Shown: positions 1 to 8,707 of the stretch, one piece after another
How the letters are laid out: the number at the start of each line of letters is the position of its first letter
Position numbering within the stretch: position 1 is the stretch's first letter
Source of the DNA: an uncultured Muribaculaceae bacterium
GTDB lineage: Bacteria; Bacteroidota; Bacteroidia; Bacteroidales; Muribaculaceae
Assembly: GCA_910578075.1 (NCBI GenBank)
Contig: CAJTPK010000009.1
Location: 1-64,000, forward strand
Reading direction: 5' to 3'
DNA length: 64,000 nt
Translations under genes and position numbers: made by a program
The notes under the pieces: generated by a model
Told to the model about the DNA's origin: nothing
Databases searched by the model: none
The model's input: only the letters and a program-made list of their open reading frames with translations

Positions 1-2
1 TC

Positions 3-452
3 GAGTATCAACCACAATACAAAAAGGCGTTCTACGAACTCAACCGCAAATGGATTGAACTTTATTGGGAGTTGGAACCACATGATATAGAGGTGTTGGA
101 AAATCCTGAAAAACATATACTTGAAAAGGGTGGTCATATATTCGTGGCTTTATATAACGGCTTCCCGGTAGGTGTGTGTGCACTGTGTCCCATGCAGGAG
201 GAATCTACTTATGATTTTGAGTTGGCAAAACTCGCTGTCAACAATTCAATCCAACGAAAAGGCATAGGACGTAGACTTTGTGATGCGGTCATTGACAAAG
301 CGAGGGAATTGGGTGGTGAAATGTTGTTTCTTGAAAGCAATACCCGTCTTAAGCCTGCGATTGCACTTTATCGTAAACTCGGTTTCAAGGAACTGGCAGA
401 ATACCATCCGGCATACGCCCGTGGTGATATACAGATGGAATTATCACTCTAA
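3..452 (+). CDS. GNAT family N-acetyltransferase, 5' end cut by the window edge
   Basis: The reading frame is open from base 3 without an internal start, so the gene begins outside the window; a TTG at 72 is an internal codon rather than the start. The visible 149 residues hold the acetyl-CoA binding part of a GNAT fold: a beta-strand reading KLAVNNSIQRKGIGRRL (the Q/R-x-x-G-x-G/A loop) followed by FLESNTRLKPAIALYRKLGF, the usual strand 5/helix 4 signature. GNAT enzymes move an acetyl group from acetyl-CoA to an amine; the substrate cannot be read from sequence. The cupin gene starts 12 bases after its stop, so the two are probably co-transcribed. The missing N-terminus is estimated at only a few residues. 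Confidence 0.85.
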   Translation, partial: EYQPQYKKAFYELNRKWIELYWELEPHDIEVLENPEKHILEKGGHIFVALYNGFPVGVCALCPMQEESTYDFELAKLAVNNSIQRKGIGRRLCDAVIDKARELGGEMLFLESNTRLKPAIALYRKLGFKELAEYHPAYARGDIQMELSL

Positions 453-464
453 ACAATCAATCAT

Positions 465-803
465 ATGAAAACCAAAGTATTTGTGAGGCGCGAAGATGCG
501 CTTAAAAAAACATTCAAAGGGGTAAATCTTGACTCACTTGCCGTCGGTGAGAAGTCAATGGTCACAAAAATGAATTATGTTAAGGGTAATTTTGCCACTC
601 TTCATACCCATCCACACGAGCAATGCGGATATGTAATTTCTGGAGAATACCATCTTATTGTGGACGGAGAAGAGAAGATCGATGTTATAATGCATGCCGG
701 AGACACATACGCCATACCCGGCAATACGCCTCACTCATTTGAGGTTATTGAGGGTGGGGAAGTTGTGGATGTTTTCACTCCGCATCGCGAGGATTATCTT
801 TAG
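465..803 (+). CDS. Small single-domain cupin protein
   Basis: This 112-residue protein is one cupin barrel. Motif 1 is visible as HTHPHEQCGYVISGE (His, His and Glu as metal ligands) and motif 2 as HAGDTYAIPGNTPHSFEV (the last ligand His). Such small cupins bind a divalent metal and act as dioxygenases, isomerases or ligand sensors; nothing here decides which. It lies 12 bases behind the GNAT gene and is followed by a strong hairpin at 820-866, so these two probably form the end of an operon. Confidence 0.8.
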   Translation: MKTKVFVRREDALKKTFKGVNLDSLAVGEKSMVTKMNYVKGNFATLHTHPHEQCGYVISGEYHLIVDGEEKIDVIMHAGDTYAIPGNTPHSFEVIEGGEVVDVFTPHREDYL

Positions 804-819
804 GCCCCGTTTCCAATAG

Positions 820-866
820 AAATAGCAGTATAAGTCTATGGCCAGTCAAGACTTATACTGCTATTT
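820..866. terminator. Hairpin terminator, 18-bp perfect stem
   Basis: AAATAGCAGTATAAGTCT (820-837) is repeated as its exact reverse complement at 849-866, with an 11-base loop. It sits 16 bases behind the cupin stop codon and the right arm ends in TATTT, so it fits an intrinsic terminator for the GNAT-cupin operon. Confidence 0.8.
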
Positions 867-942
867 GTGTAGGGTTAGGCTTTTAAGAAAAATAGGAACA
901 ACTCACCGAAATAAATGTATGTGCTATCTGTGGCCATCTCTG

Positions 943-950
943 TAATTTTG
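943..950 (+). promoter_or_regulatory. Bacteroidetes -7 box upstream of the esterase gene
   Basis: TAATTTTG followed by C matches the Bacteroidetes -7 element TAnnTTTG. No clear TTG is placed 19-21 bases upstream, so the -33 element is weak. It lies 32 bases before the start at 983. Confidence 0.5.
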
Positions 951-982
951 CCTATTGAAAACCTGATAATTAGATTTTTGAT

Positions 983-2053
983 ATGAAAATGAATGTTTTT
1001 TTATTGTCAGCTATTCTTCTGTGTTCAGCATGCTCGGAAGATGATGATATTATCAAGAAGGAGGATTCAATGAAACCAGATACGGAAATACCTGCCGGGA
1101 ATAATGGTGGGGCTAATAATTCACCTGCGGAAAATATATTTACCACCAAATCAACAGTTGATGATGTTATATCCAATCCGGCATTTGGAGATTTTGGATA
1201 TCTGTTGTTTCCTGTTGACCGTAATGTGTCACGCTCTATGACACTTGCCGACATCAGCTCATCAAGTGTATATGTTTGGTACAGCCACATACAGCCGGAG
1301 AAAACGGTTGAAATTATAAACCGCCTGTATAACGATGCAATGGCCGGAAACCAAATATTCTATCGGATGTATTCCGATGCTGAAATAGCCGCTGATCCAT
1401 CTAAATTGGATACAGGATTATTCCTTTTCAGAGGAGAAGCAGGAAAGCCGTTTGCCATTACTAATGCCGGAGGTGGATTTATGTATGTAGGAGCAATGCA
1501 GGACAGTTTTCCTCATTCTCTTGAAATAAGTAAAGCCGGATATAGTGCGTTTGCGCTGATATATCGACCCGATGACCCATACAATGATCTGGCCCGTGCA
1601 ATAACCTTTATTCATGACAATGCCGCAGAATTGGGTGTCAAGGCTGATGATTATTCCTTATGGGGAGGTTCTGCCGGTGCAAGAATGGCAGCCACTCTTG
1701 GAAATTCATCCTACCTCTATCAACTGACCGGTCGCAGAGATATACCTCAGGCAGCCGCCGTCATCATGCAATATACCGGTTATTCGACGGCATCTCAATA
1801 TGATGCTCCAACCTATGTATGTGTAGGGTCAAACGACGGAATTGCCTCATGGCGAACCATGCAGAACAGGCTGCAACGTCTGTCTGAAATGGGCATACCC
1901 ACGGAGTTCCATGTGTACGATGGTTTAGGACATGGTTTCGGACTCGGTCATGGCACAGTAGCCGATGGCTGGATAAATGACGCGGTGAAGTTCTGGCAAA
2001 CGAATATGAAAACAGACGAAAGTGCAGGTATTCCACCCGTATATGCCGATTAA
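983..2053 (+). CDS. Alpha/beta-hydrolase lipoprotein, probable esterase
   Basis: The 356-residue product starts with a lipoprotein signal ending in the lipobox LCSAC, so it should be lipidated on Cys and carried to the periplasmic face or outer membrane. The mature part is an alpha/beta-hydrolase: the nucleophile elbow is WGGSAGAR (G-x-S-x-G), an acid candidate lies in VGSNDG and the histidine in YDGLGHGFG near the C-terminus. The arrangement resembles Bacteroidetes carbohydrate-ester and dipeptidyl-type hydrolases, but no accessory domain shows the substrate. It is followed by an aldo/keto reductase on the same strand after about 95 bases without a clear terminator. Confidence 0.75.
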   Translation: MKMNVFLLSAILLCSACSEDDDIIKKEDSMKPDTEIPAGNNGGANNSPAENIFTTKSTVDDVISNPAFGDFGYLLFPVDRNVSRSMTLADISSSSVYVWYSHIQPEKTVEIINRLYNDAMAGNQIFYRMYSDAEIAADPSKLDTGLFLFRGEAGKPFAITNAGGGFMYVGAMQDSFPHSLEISKAGYSAFALIYRPDDPYNDLARAITFIHDNAAELGVKADDYSLWGGSAGARMAATLGNSSYLYQLTGRRDIPQAAAVIMQYTGYSTASQYDAPTYVCVGSNDGIASWRTMQNRLQRLSEMGIPTEFHVYDGLGHGFGLGHGTVADGWINDAVKFWQTNMKTDESAGIPPVYAD

Positions 2054-2147
2054 GAAACCGAAAAAAGTGTAATCGTTACCGCCATTTTGCAAACGCATCA
2101 GGCAAAGCTCAGTTGTTCTTTTACTGAATTCAAAAAAATAACCAGAT

Positions 2148-3140
2148 ATGAAACATAGAATATTAGGAACGACATCATCGCTCGAAGTTTCCGGCATCGG
2201 ACTTGGCTGCATGGCTATGAGTCACGGCTATGGAGAACCTGCCGACAAGAAAGAGATGATAAAACTTATCAGAACCGCCCATGATTTGGGAGTGACTTTC
2301 TTTGATACAGCGGAGGTTTACGGCCCCTATACCAATGAGGAACTTGTCGGTGAAGCTCTCGAACCGATACGGAACGAGGTGAAGATTGCCACAAAGTTCG
2401 GTATCAGCATGAATATGGACGATTTCAAGCAAGTGCTTGACAGCCGTCCCGAAACAATCCGACGGTCGGTTGAAGGCTCGTTGAAGCGTCTTCGCACAGA
2501 CCACATCGACCTCTACTATCAGCATCGTGTTGACCCCGATGTTCCCATCGCCGATGTCGCCGGAACAATCAAAGACCTTATGGATGAGGGTAAGATACTC
2601 CACTGGGGATTGTCGGAGGCCGGAGTTAATACTATCCGTGAGGCAAATTCAATTCTACCACTTACAGCCGTCCAGAGTGAGTTCTCCCTTTTCTGGCGTG
2701 AGCCAGAAAAGAATCTCCTGCCTGTTCTTGAAGAACTCGGCATCGGTCTTGTTCCGTTCAGTCCCCTCGGAAAGGGTTTCCTCACCGGTGGCATAACCAA
2801 AGACACAAAGTTCGGGAAACATGACTTCCGTTCATCTGTGCCACGTTTCCAAAAAGAAAATATCGAGGCGAATATGGCTCTCGTAGAATTTGTGAAGTCC
2901 ATCGCTGATAAAAAAGAGATATCGCCTGCACAGGTAGCGATATCATGGATTCTCTATCAGAGGCCCTGGATAGTTCCTATTCCCGGTAGTCGAAGTCTCA
3001 AACATCTTGAGGACAATATCTCAGCAGCAGATGTTACATATACTCCTGAGGAAATGGAATACATCAACAGTTTTATAAATACCATAAATATTAAAGGAGA
3101 ACGCTACAATTCAAATAATCAATCCCACATAGGTAAATAG
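2148..3140 (+). CDS. Aldo/keto reductase
   Basis: This 330-residue protein is a full-length AKR (TIM barrel), a cytoplasmic NADPH-dependent carbonyl reductase. The signature LGVTFFDTAEVYGPYTNEELVG contains the catalytic Asp and Tyr; the catalytic Lys is in IATKFG and the His in YYQHRVDPDVPI. The C-terminal cofactor loop reads PIPGSRSLKHLEDN. The pattern is close to the YhdN/IolS-like subgroup (AKR11/13), which acts on small aldehydes. The physiological substrate is unknown. A hairpin at 3160-3205 follows. Confidence 0.88.
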   Translation: MKHRILGTTSSLEVSGIGLGCMAMSHGYGEPADKKEMIKLIRTAHDLGVTFFDTAEVYGPYTNEELVGEALEPIRNEVKIATKFGISMNMDDFKQVLDSRPETIRRSVEGSLKRLRTDHIDLYYQHRVDPDVPIADVAGTIKDLMDEGKILHWGLSEAGVNTIREANSILPLTAVQSEFSLFWREPEKNLLPVLEELGIGLVPFSPLGKGFLTGGITKDTKFGKHDFRSSVPRFQKENIEANMALVEFVKSIADKKEISPAQVAISWILYQRPWIVPIPGSRSLKHLEDNISAADVTYTPEEMEYINSFINTINIKGERYNSNNQSHIGK

Positions 3141-3159
3141 GTGCACATATTCTTTAAAC

Positions 3160-3205
3160 TTCAGGCTCCGTCCCTTGTATTATAGATTTGGGAACGGAGC
3201 CTGAA
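3160..3205. terminator. Bidirectional terminator between convergent genes
   Basis: TTCAGGCTCCGT (3160-3171) pairs perfectly with ACGGAGCCTGAA (3194-3205), with a further TCCC/GGGA pairing inside. It lies between the aldo/keto reductase and the convergent efflux operon and can serve both. Confidence 0.75.
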
Positions 3206-3255
3206 CCATGTTGTTGCAGCCGGATGAAAACGAGTCGCTGCCAATGCGAGAAATT

Positions 3256-4848
3256 CTATGCCTGTAGACTGGCTTCCCGGCGGAATATCTTACGTATTGT
3301 TTTCCATTTGGGAAATATCGCGGTAGGACGAATTGGGCTGTAGCTGACAAGAATGATTGTCAGAGAAGACAAGGCAATGATCAGTAGCCATCCATATATT
3401 TCCTTCATGGAAACTACGAGGGATTGTTGCTGGACAGCACCATACAGTTGCCCTAATGACATGTGACCAATGCTGTTGCTGAAATCGGTAAACCGAGCTC
3501 CGATCAAAGCGCAGTTCTTTGCCATGACGTGACGCAGAAATTCTCCGATAAGTGCCGGTCCCAACGTTGCACCCATGACAGCACCGGTAAATCCGTTTAC
3601 TGTCAATGCCTGGGGGAATACAAAAAAATGGAGTCCGCTTTGAACTATGGAGGTCAGGAATACGATTGATATTATCACAGATGCGAAACCACGTGTGAAC
3701 AGGGGTAACAACAGCATCTCTTTCTCCACTCCGTAGTCTATCATGAAATAAAACCAGCCAAGGTATATGGCAGCGAGGGCAAAGCCTATAGCTGTCATTG
3801 TCTTGTATCTCCATTTATGCAACGCAAATGTGAAATATGTGAATATACAACCAACCACAATTCCAGCAAATACATACCAGTTGAGATCGATCATATTAGT
3901 TTCGTCAAAACCGAGAATGACAGCTGCATAACTATGCTCAAACACGTGTTCGGTCGCCATCAATGTAAAAAACACGAGGTAAACCAATGTGGCCCGAATA
4001 ACATTTCTGTTAGTCAATGCCTGAAAAGAGATGTATGGATGATGCAGGAAAGTAGCTCTCCACAAATTGATGGCAGCGCAGGCGATCCCAAGGATTGTAG
4101 CTGCGGAAATCTCCTCTGCTTCCCACCAATCGTAGAAGTTTCCATAAACACATATAAACGTAAAGCACAACATGAACACGCTCCATAATGCAGCTCCAAT
4201 CCAGTCGATACCCAGCAAAGGGATCTGCATCGGGCCTTTAACCGGTTTGACCAGTATGAGAACCAATACCATCATCATGGCAAGCAGGCCGCTCATGATC
4301 CAATGCATGTATTCCCATTGAGAGAAAAAGGATGTGTATATTGTGGCGATGCCGCTCAGTTGTATCACTCCGTCGACCACAAGGTAGACATAGCAGAAAA
4401 AAATAGCCATATCCCGCACCGGTGTCAACCAGAGTTGTATTGTTGAGTTGCATACGAATGTAGCCCACATCCTGAACCATCCTGCCACAAAGCATGTGGC
4501 AACCAGTAGCGGGACATTCGTGGTATTGGCGCAGATGAAATTGGCGGCTATCAGCACCGCACCGCAAATGAGAAGTCCGACCCTGTTTGAATAGCGGAAC
4601 TTCAACCGGAACATCACAGCGAAATTAATTGACATGCCTATAAGGGATGCATACCCCGCCATCAATATGTCTTCCTGCATAAGCGCTGTGGTACCCACCA
4701 TATCAGTGGCGGCTGCCAGATATATGCCACCGGAGAACTGTACAATCAATACAAACAGAATGAACAGCCACGGTTTCAACCGACGTGGCACATAGTTAGG
4801 CACGTCCGGAATATCAAAAGGACCCTGAGGTCCGTGCCAATCGCCCAT
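3256..4848 (-). CDS. MFS drug:H+ antiporter, DHA2 (EmrB/QacA-like), 14 TM
   Basis: The 530-residue product has the 14 hydrophobic segments and the length of the DHA2 branch of the major facilitator superfamily, with a short soluble N-terminus (MGDWHGPQGPF...). Such proteins form the inner-membrane pump of tripartite EmrAB-TolC systems and export hydrophobic toxins by proton antiport. It is the last gene of a three-gene operon: one base separates its start from the stop of the HlyD-type adaptor at 4850, and the TolC-like channel is the first gene. The exported compound cannot be deduced. Confidence 0.88.
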   Translation of the reverse strand: MGDWHGPQGPFDIPDVPNYVPRRLKPWLFILFVLIVQFSGGIYLAAATDMVGTTALMQEDILMAGYASLIGMSINFAVMFRLKFRYSNRVGLLICGAVLIAANFICANTTNVPLLVATCFVAGWFRMWATFVCNSTIQLWLTPVRDMAIFFCYVYLVVDGVIQLSGIATIYTSFFSQWEYMHWIMSGLLAMMMVLVLILVKPVKGPMQIPLLGIDWIGAALWSVFMLCFTFICVYGNFYDWWEAEEISAATILGIACAAINLWRATFLHHPYISFQALTNRNVIRATLVYLVFFTLMATEHVFEHSYAAVILGFDETNMIDLNWYVFAGIVVGCIFTYFTFALHKWRYKTMTAIGFALAAIYLGWFYFMIDYGVEKEMLLLPLFTRGFASVIISIVFLTSIVQSGLHFFVFPQALTVNGFTGAVMGATLGPALIGEFLRHVMAKNCALIGARFTDFSNSIGHMSLGQLYGAVQQQSLVVSMKEIYGWLLIIALSSLTIILVSYSPIRPTAIFPKWKTIRKIFRREASLQA

Positions 4849-4849
4849 A

Positions 4850-5875
4850 TCAATATTTTACCTCACATTCTACATTCATACCGGCCCTGAGAAGGTCGGG
4901 CTCCGTATCTTCAGTCAATTCGATTCTCACAGGTATGCGTTGTCTAACTTTAACGAAATTTCCTGCTGAATTATCTTGTGGAAGAATAGACAGCGAGGCT
5001 CCGGTCGCAGAAGAAATTGAAACGACCTTCCCTTTGAAAGTCTTATCAGGAATAGCGTCTACTCTTATCTCAACATCGCTGCCGATATGGATATGTTTCA
5101 TCTGTGTCTCTTTATAATTTGCTGTTATCCATATGTCAGAGCTGTCAATGACATCAAGCAGAGTCTGTCCTGGCTGCACAAGCTGACCGATCTGTATTTC
5201 CTTTCGGGAGGCATATCCATCGCAAGGAGCTGTTATCACGGTGTAGGATAGATTCAGTTCTGCGGTTTCGAGCAGAGCCTTTGCAAGTTCCACTCCGGCA
5301 TCATTCTGAGCAATGCGCTGGCGTGTTTCTTCAGCTACGGATGATGTGGCGGAACGTTGGCGCGCCAACATCTCATAACGAGCTTTCTTTGCCTTGTAAT
5401 CTGTCTCCGCGCGATCATACTGCTGACGTGTCACAGCATCCTTATCAAGTAATTTACGGTATCTCTCGAGGTCGACGGCAGCATTCTCCATCAGAATTTT
5501 TGCTTCAGATATTGAGGCCTCGCTGACAGCAACATTTGCCGAGGCAACTCCTACGCTACGGTCTGCTACTGAGCGTCCGGCGATTGCGTTCTGGTAATCC
5601 GCGCGTGCCTGAGCAACGCGCAGGCGCATATCCGCGTCATCGATTATGACGAGAGTGTCCCCTTTCTTCACTTGTTCGTATTCTTTAAACCGGATTTCAC
5701 TTATGTAGCCTTGCACGCGGCTGTTGACCGGTACAATCTGGCGCTGGATCTGTGCGTTGTCGGTAAATTCCACATCTCCAATATGTATGAACTTAGAGGC
5801 TACCCATATTCCGGCTGTCACAATTACAGCTAATGTGATTATGTAAGAGAGTATTTTTTTTGTACGGTGTTTCAT
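4850..5875 (-). CDS. HlyD/EmrA-type membrane fusion protein
   Basis: The 341-residue protein has one N-terminal membrane anchor (about residues 8-28), a split lipoyl domain (VQGYISEIRFKEYEQVKKGDTL and later ITAPCDGYASRKEIQIGQLV), a long alpha-helical hairpin rich in Ala/Glu/Arg between them (about 80-205), and a beta-barrel region. This is the periplasmic adaptor that links the MFS pump to the outer-membrane channel. Its start overlaps the TolC-like stop by four bases (ATGA), showing translational coupling. Confidence 0.9.
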   Translation of the reverse strand: MKHRTKKILSYIITLAVIVTAGIWVASKFIHIGDVEFTDNAQIQRQIVPVNSRVQGYISEIRFKEYEQVKKGDTLVIIDDADMRLRVAQARADYQNAIAGRSVADRSVGVASANVAVSEASISEAKILMENAAVDLERYRKLLDKDAVTRQQYDRAETDYKAKKARYEMLARQRSATSSVAEETRQRIAQNDAGVELAKALLETAELNLSYTVITAPCDGYASRKEIQIGQLVQPGQTLLDVIDSSDIWITANYKETQMKHIHIGSDVEIRVDAIPDKTFKGKVVSISSATGASLSILPQDNSAGNFVKVRQRIPVRIELTEDTEPDLLRAGMNVECEVKY

Positions 5876-7191
5876 ATTTTTCCAGAAGTGAATAATAGTT
5901 TGTAATAATAATAGATTATATCGATGCGAGCATTCACGAGTTGCTGCTCAGAATCGAGTTTTGAATTTGCGGCGTCAAGCATGTCTGTGATGAGCGCCAT
6001 GTCTGCGGAATATCTTGTGAACACAGTAGAATAATTCCGTTCAGCAAGTTCCACACTCTTGACCTGTGTCTTAAGTGTTTCATAAGCCTCGAGGTAGCGG
6101 ATGTAATCTGCTTTCACAGATAGTTCTGTATTTTCTTTTACAGCAGCAAGTTCATCAGAGGCATGCGCGGTTGCCGCGCGGCTGCGGGAAAGCGATTTGT
6201 TGCTTTTGAATAGAGAAGAGATATTATATGTCACGCCAACCCCAACATACCAATAGCTAAGATTCCGGTTGATAGGTGGAACTTCCACAAGTATAGGGCC
6301 ATCTATACTCCAGCCAGCCTGCAATCCGATTTTTGGCAAAAGTTCTGACTTGGTGATATCCTCTGCTTTGCGGGAAATATCCACTTTTGACTGAGCCAAT
6401 CTGATGGCAGGAGCATTTGAATATGCCTCTGTCTGCCATGCGGCTTCGCCTTGTGATGGGATCGACTTGCTAAGGATCGAAGGATCCGGATTTATTACTG
6501 TGCCTTCCGGGAGACCGGCGATTCTGACAAGATTATTGTTGAGAATCTCTAAGGTGTTATTTATCCTTACAAGTTGCAACTCAAGATTAGACACAAGCAA
6601 TTCATAGCGTGTTATGTCATTCTGCAAAGCAACTCCCTGGTCGTATCTGGCATGCATTTCATCAAGCACTTTGCGAGCCTGAGCTATGTTTTTCTCTACG
6701 ACACCACGAAGATTAGAATACTTATATATGTCAAGATAGAATCCTGTCAGTTGAAAGCGGATATTGTCACGTTGAAGCTCTGTGGCGTAACGCGATGCTG
6801 TCAGTTTGAGTTCCGCGAGTTTTATGCCTGCTGATATTGCGCCTCCAGTGAATACCGGTTGGTTTATGGTCAAACCGAGTGTATTCCCGTAATGAGGGAT
6901 AGGAGCCTTCTGATAATCGGAGAAGTCCCTTTTTGTTGTGAATCCGTCTCCTATGTAACTAAATGAAAGGGATGCGTTGATATCTGGTAGCCGATTTGCT
7001 TTTGCCACACCGATATCGAGCCGGTTTTCTTCTTCGGCAGAAAAAGAGGGGCGTAGTTGCACACTGTTTTTTTCAGCAGTTTCAAAAAGTTGTTCAAGAG
7101 TCATCACAGATGCCTCCTGAGCTGATGCACACACCCCGGAGCCCATCAGGAAAGCCGTGAGCCAACCTGTGAGCAATCGTGGATTGTTCAT
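5872..7191 (-). CDS. TolC-family outer-membrane efflux channel
   Basis: The 439-residue product starts with a cleavable signal peptide (LTAFLMGSGVCASAQE) and has the duplicated TolC architecture: long coiled-coil helices with beta-strand inserts (for example RDFSDYQKAPIPHYGNTLGL and YWYVGVGVTYNISS). It is the outer-membrane channel of the tripartite pump and the first gene of the operon. It has an unusually long leader of about 210 bases behind a strong promoter at 7410-7440. Confidence 0.88.
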   Translation of the reverse strand: MNNPRLLTGWLTAFLMGSGVCASAQEASVMTLEQLFETAEKNSVQLRPSFSAEEENRLDIGVAKANRLPDINASLSFSYIGDGFTTKRDFSDYQKAPIPHYGNTLGLTINQPVFTGGAISAGIKLAELKLTASRYATELQRDNIRFQLTGFYLDIYKYSNLRGVVEKNIAQARKVLDEMHARYDQGVALQNDITRYELLVSNLELQLVRINNTLEILNNNLVRIAGLPEGTVINPDPSILSKSIPSQGEAAWQTEAYSNAPAIRLAQSKVDISRKAEDITKSELLPKIGLQAGWSIDGPILVEVPPINRNLSYWYVGVGVTYNISSLFKSNKSLSRSRAATAHASDELAAVKENTELSVKADYIRYLEAYETLKTQVKSVELAERNYSTVFTRYSADMALITDMLDAANSKLDSEQQLVNARIDIIYYYYKLLFTSGKI

Positions 7192-7221
7192 AAATGTAGG
7201 GAAATAAAATGAATTATAGGA

Positions 7222-7428
7222 TTATCTGGCGGCATTCTTCTTACCGAAGGTATCCGACAGGTTTGAAATCAAATAAGATGTGTGCCGGAATAGCCTGCTG
7301 TGCTTTTCCAATTCTCCTTGAAGGCGAAGTTCTGAACATGCGCTATTGTAGCGCCTGATGTTATATTTATAAAAGTCATTTGCACTGCCGCTCTTTGTGA
7401 ACGGCAGTGCAAAATTACAAAAAAATAG
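7222..7428 (-). other. Open frame without a start codon in the efflux-operon leader
   Basis: The leader of the TolC-like gene carries an open frame of 68 codons ending at 7222. Its last part reads like a protein (NSACSELRLQGELEKHSR, then a C-terminus LSDTFGKNAAR). There is no ATG, GTG or TTG in the frame, and it begins within the -33/-7 region of the promoter. A competing ATG frame of 36 codons (starting MTFINITSG) lies in the same leader. Either could be a regulatory leader peptide, a decayed gene or chance; I cannot decide. Confidence 0.25.
7379..7413. promoter_or_regulatory. Inverted repeat overlapping the -7 box of the efflux operon
   Basis: TTTGCACTGCCG (7379-7390) is repeated as its exact complement at 7402-7413 with an 11-base gap. 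The right arm overlaps the -7 box (7410-7417) and the repeat covers the expected transcription start, so it could be an operator or a 5' stabilising hairpin of the mRNA. Confidence 0.55.
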
Positions 7429-7440
7429 TTAAAATATCAA
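7410..7440 (-). promoter_or_regulatory. Promoter of the TolC-HlyD-MFS operon
   Basis: On the minus strand TTG (7440-7438) is followed after exactly 20 bases by TAATTTTG (7417-7410), a full match to the Bacteroidetes housekeeping promoter TTG-N19/20-TAnnTTTG. Confidence 0.75.
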
Positions 7441-7461
7441 TAACGCTCTTCACCCATTTTT

Positions 7462-7923
7462 TTATCGATGCTTACCTTTGCCACCCTGACGAGGCTGCAT
7501 AGGTTTTGCGTTTTCCGTGAGTTTAAGCTCAGTTCCGTTGGAGAGTTCTACCTCATAACCGCCTCGTTTCCTGGAGATCTCCACAATAGTCAGTCCACTG
7601 AAGTTGGTCTTAACATATTTGGCGATAGCAGATGGGATAATGGAAGCTGGGACAGAATTGCCATGTGCTGCCTTTACCTCTTTCCAGTCACCGTCAGATT
7701 TGAAATCAACTTCCGCACCGCTAACGAAATCCACTTCATATTCAAGTCCTCTGTAACCATTGTCTTTCTCAACTTTCCTTACTTGATCTTTGGGAAAATA
7801 CTTTGTGATAAAGCTTTGTGCCGCTTTAGGTAATTCTGACTGCTGGATACGGGTGCCCGAAAATAAGGGCAAGGATACAGATGCTGCTAATGTCACAAGC
7901 ACCGATGTTAGTAACTTTCTCAT
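7462..7923 (-). CDS. PepSY-like (DUF2874) periplasmic protein
   Basis: The 153-residue product has a signal peptide (LVTLAASVSLPLFSG) and two copies of the PepSY-like/DUF2874 fold seen in Bacteroidetes: first ELPKAAQSFITKYFPKDQVRKV with YEVDFVSGAEVDFKSDGDW, then SIIPSAIAKYVKTNF with GYEVELSNGTELKL. The C-terminus is basic (QPRQGGKGKHR). These small secreted proteins often sit beside two-component systems, and here the gene follows a LytTR regulator on the same strand after 88 bases. Its molecular role is not known; inhibition or sensing in the periplasm is an inference. Confidence 0.75.
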   Translation of the reverse strand: MRKLLTSVLVTLAASVSLPLFSGTRIQQSELPKAAQSFITKYFPKDQVRKVEKDNGYRGLEYEVDFVSGAEVDFKSDGDWKEVKAAHGNSVPASIIPSAIAKYVKTNFSGLTIVEISRKRGGYEVELSNGTELKLTENAKPMQPRQGGKGKHR

Positions 7924-8011
7924 TTTGTTTGTATTCTTATGTAGTTGATGTTAATTGGATGATCAAATTAAATGAATACTATATGCATAATAAAAACTAA
8001 TTAAAACTGCA

Positions 8012-8707
8012 TTATGTATTTCGTTCGAATACAGTCTTGAATGCAGAAATGTATTTTCTGCCAACAGGAACCGGTCTTGGGAAATCCCTAAGATATATTG
8101 TCCTGTTTGAAAATTTTTCAATATATGGAATGGATATTATAAATGAACGATGTATCCGGATAAAACTGTTTTCCGGAAGCATTGATTCAATCTCCTTCAT
8201 CGTGATTTGTGAGATTACTGTTGGCAACTGTTTTCTGAATATCTTAACATAGTTATCCATAGCCTCAATAAGCATTATGTCATTCAGAGATATAATTATA
8301 TTCTTGTAATCAGCTTTGAGGGTTATGTTTGCCGCTGCAGGTTTATCTTCGCTTAAACTGATAAATTTCTTTGCTTTCTCCATAGCTTTCTCAAAGCGCG
8401 GATAAAAGATAGGCTTATGCAGGAAATCAACTGCATCTACATTGAATCCCTCCAAAGCATAGCTTGCGTATGCAGTGGTAAATATGAGGCATGTCCCTGC
8501 AGGAAGCTCTTTTGCCAGCGCCAATCCGTTATATGAATTCATTTCTATATCCAGAAAAACAATATCAGCTCCTGTTGATCTGATATATTCCATACCGGCA
8601 AGAGGAGATGTGAAACAGTCAAGTTCAATATCTCCATATCGATTGCAATATTCCTTGATTATGCTCAATGCTATCGGTTCGTCATCTATTGCTACACACT
8701 TGATCAT
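8012..8707 (-). CDS. LytTR-type response regulator
   Basis: This 231-residue regulator has an N-terminal receiver domain with acidic pocket IDDEP (residues 7-11), phospho-acceptor Asp53 in VFLDIEMN, Thr in IFTTAY and Lys in LHKPI, followed by a C-terminal LytTR DNA-binding domain (about 130-231, IRIHRSFIISIPYIEKFSNRT). It is encoded with its sensor kinase, whose 3' end overlaps its start by 26 bases. Likely targets are the neighbouring RND pump or the PepSY-like gene, but that is inference from position. Confidence 0.9.
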   Translation of the reverse strand: MIKCVAIDDEPIALSIIKEYCNRYGDIELDCFTSPLAGMEYIRSTGADIVFLDIEMNSYNGLALAKELPAGTCLIFTTAYASYALEGFNVDAVDFLHKPIFYPRFEKAMEKAKKFISLSEDKPAAANITLKADYKNIIISLNDIMLIEAMDNYVKIFRKQLPTVISQITMKEIESMLPENSFIRIHRSFIISIPYIEKFSNRTIYLRDFPRPVPVGRKYISAFKTVFERNT

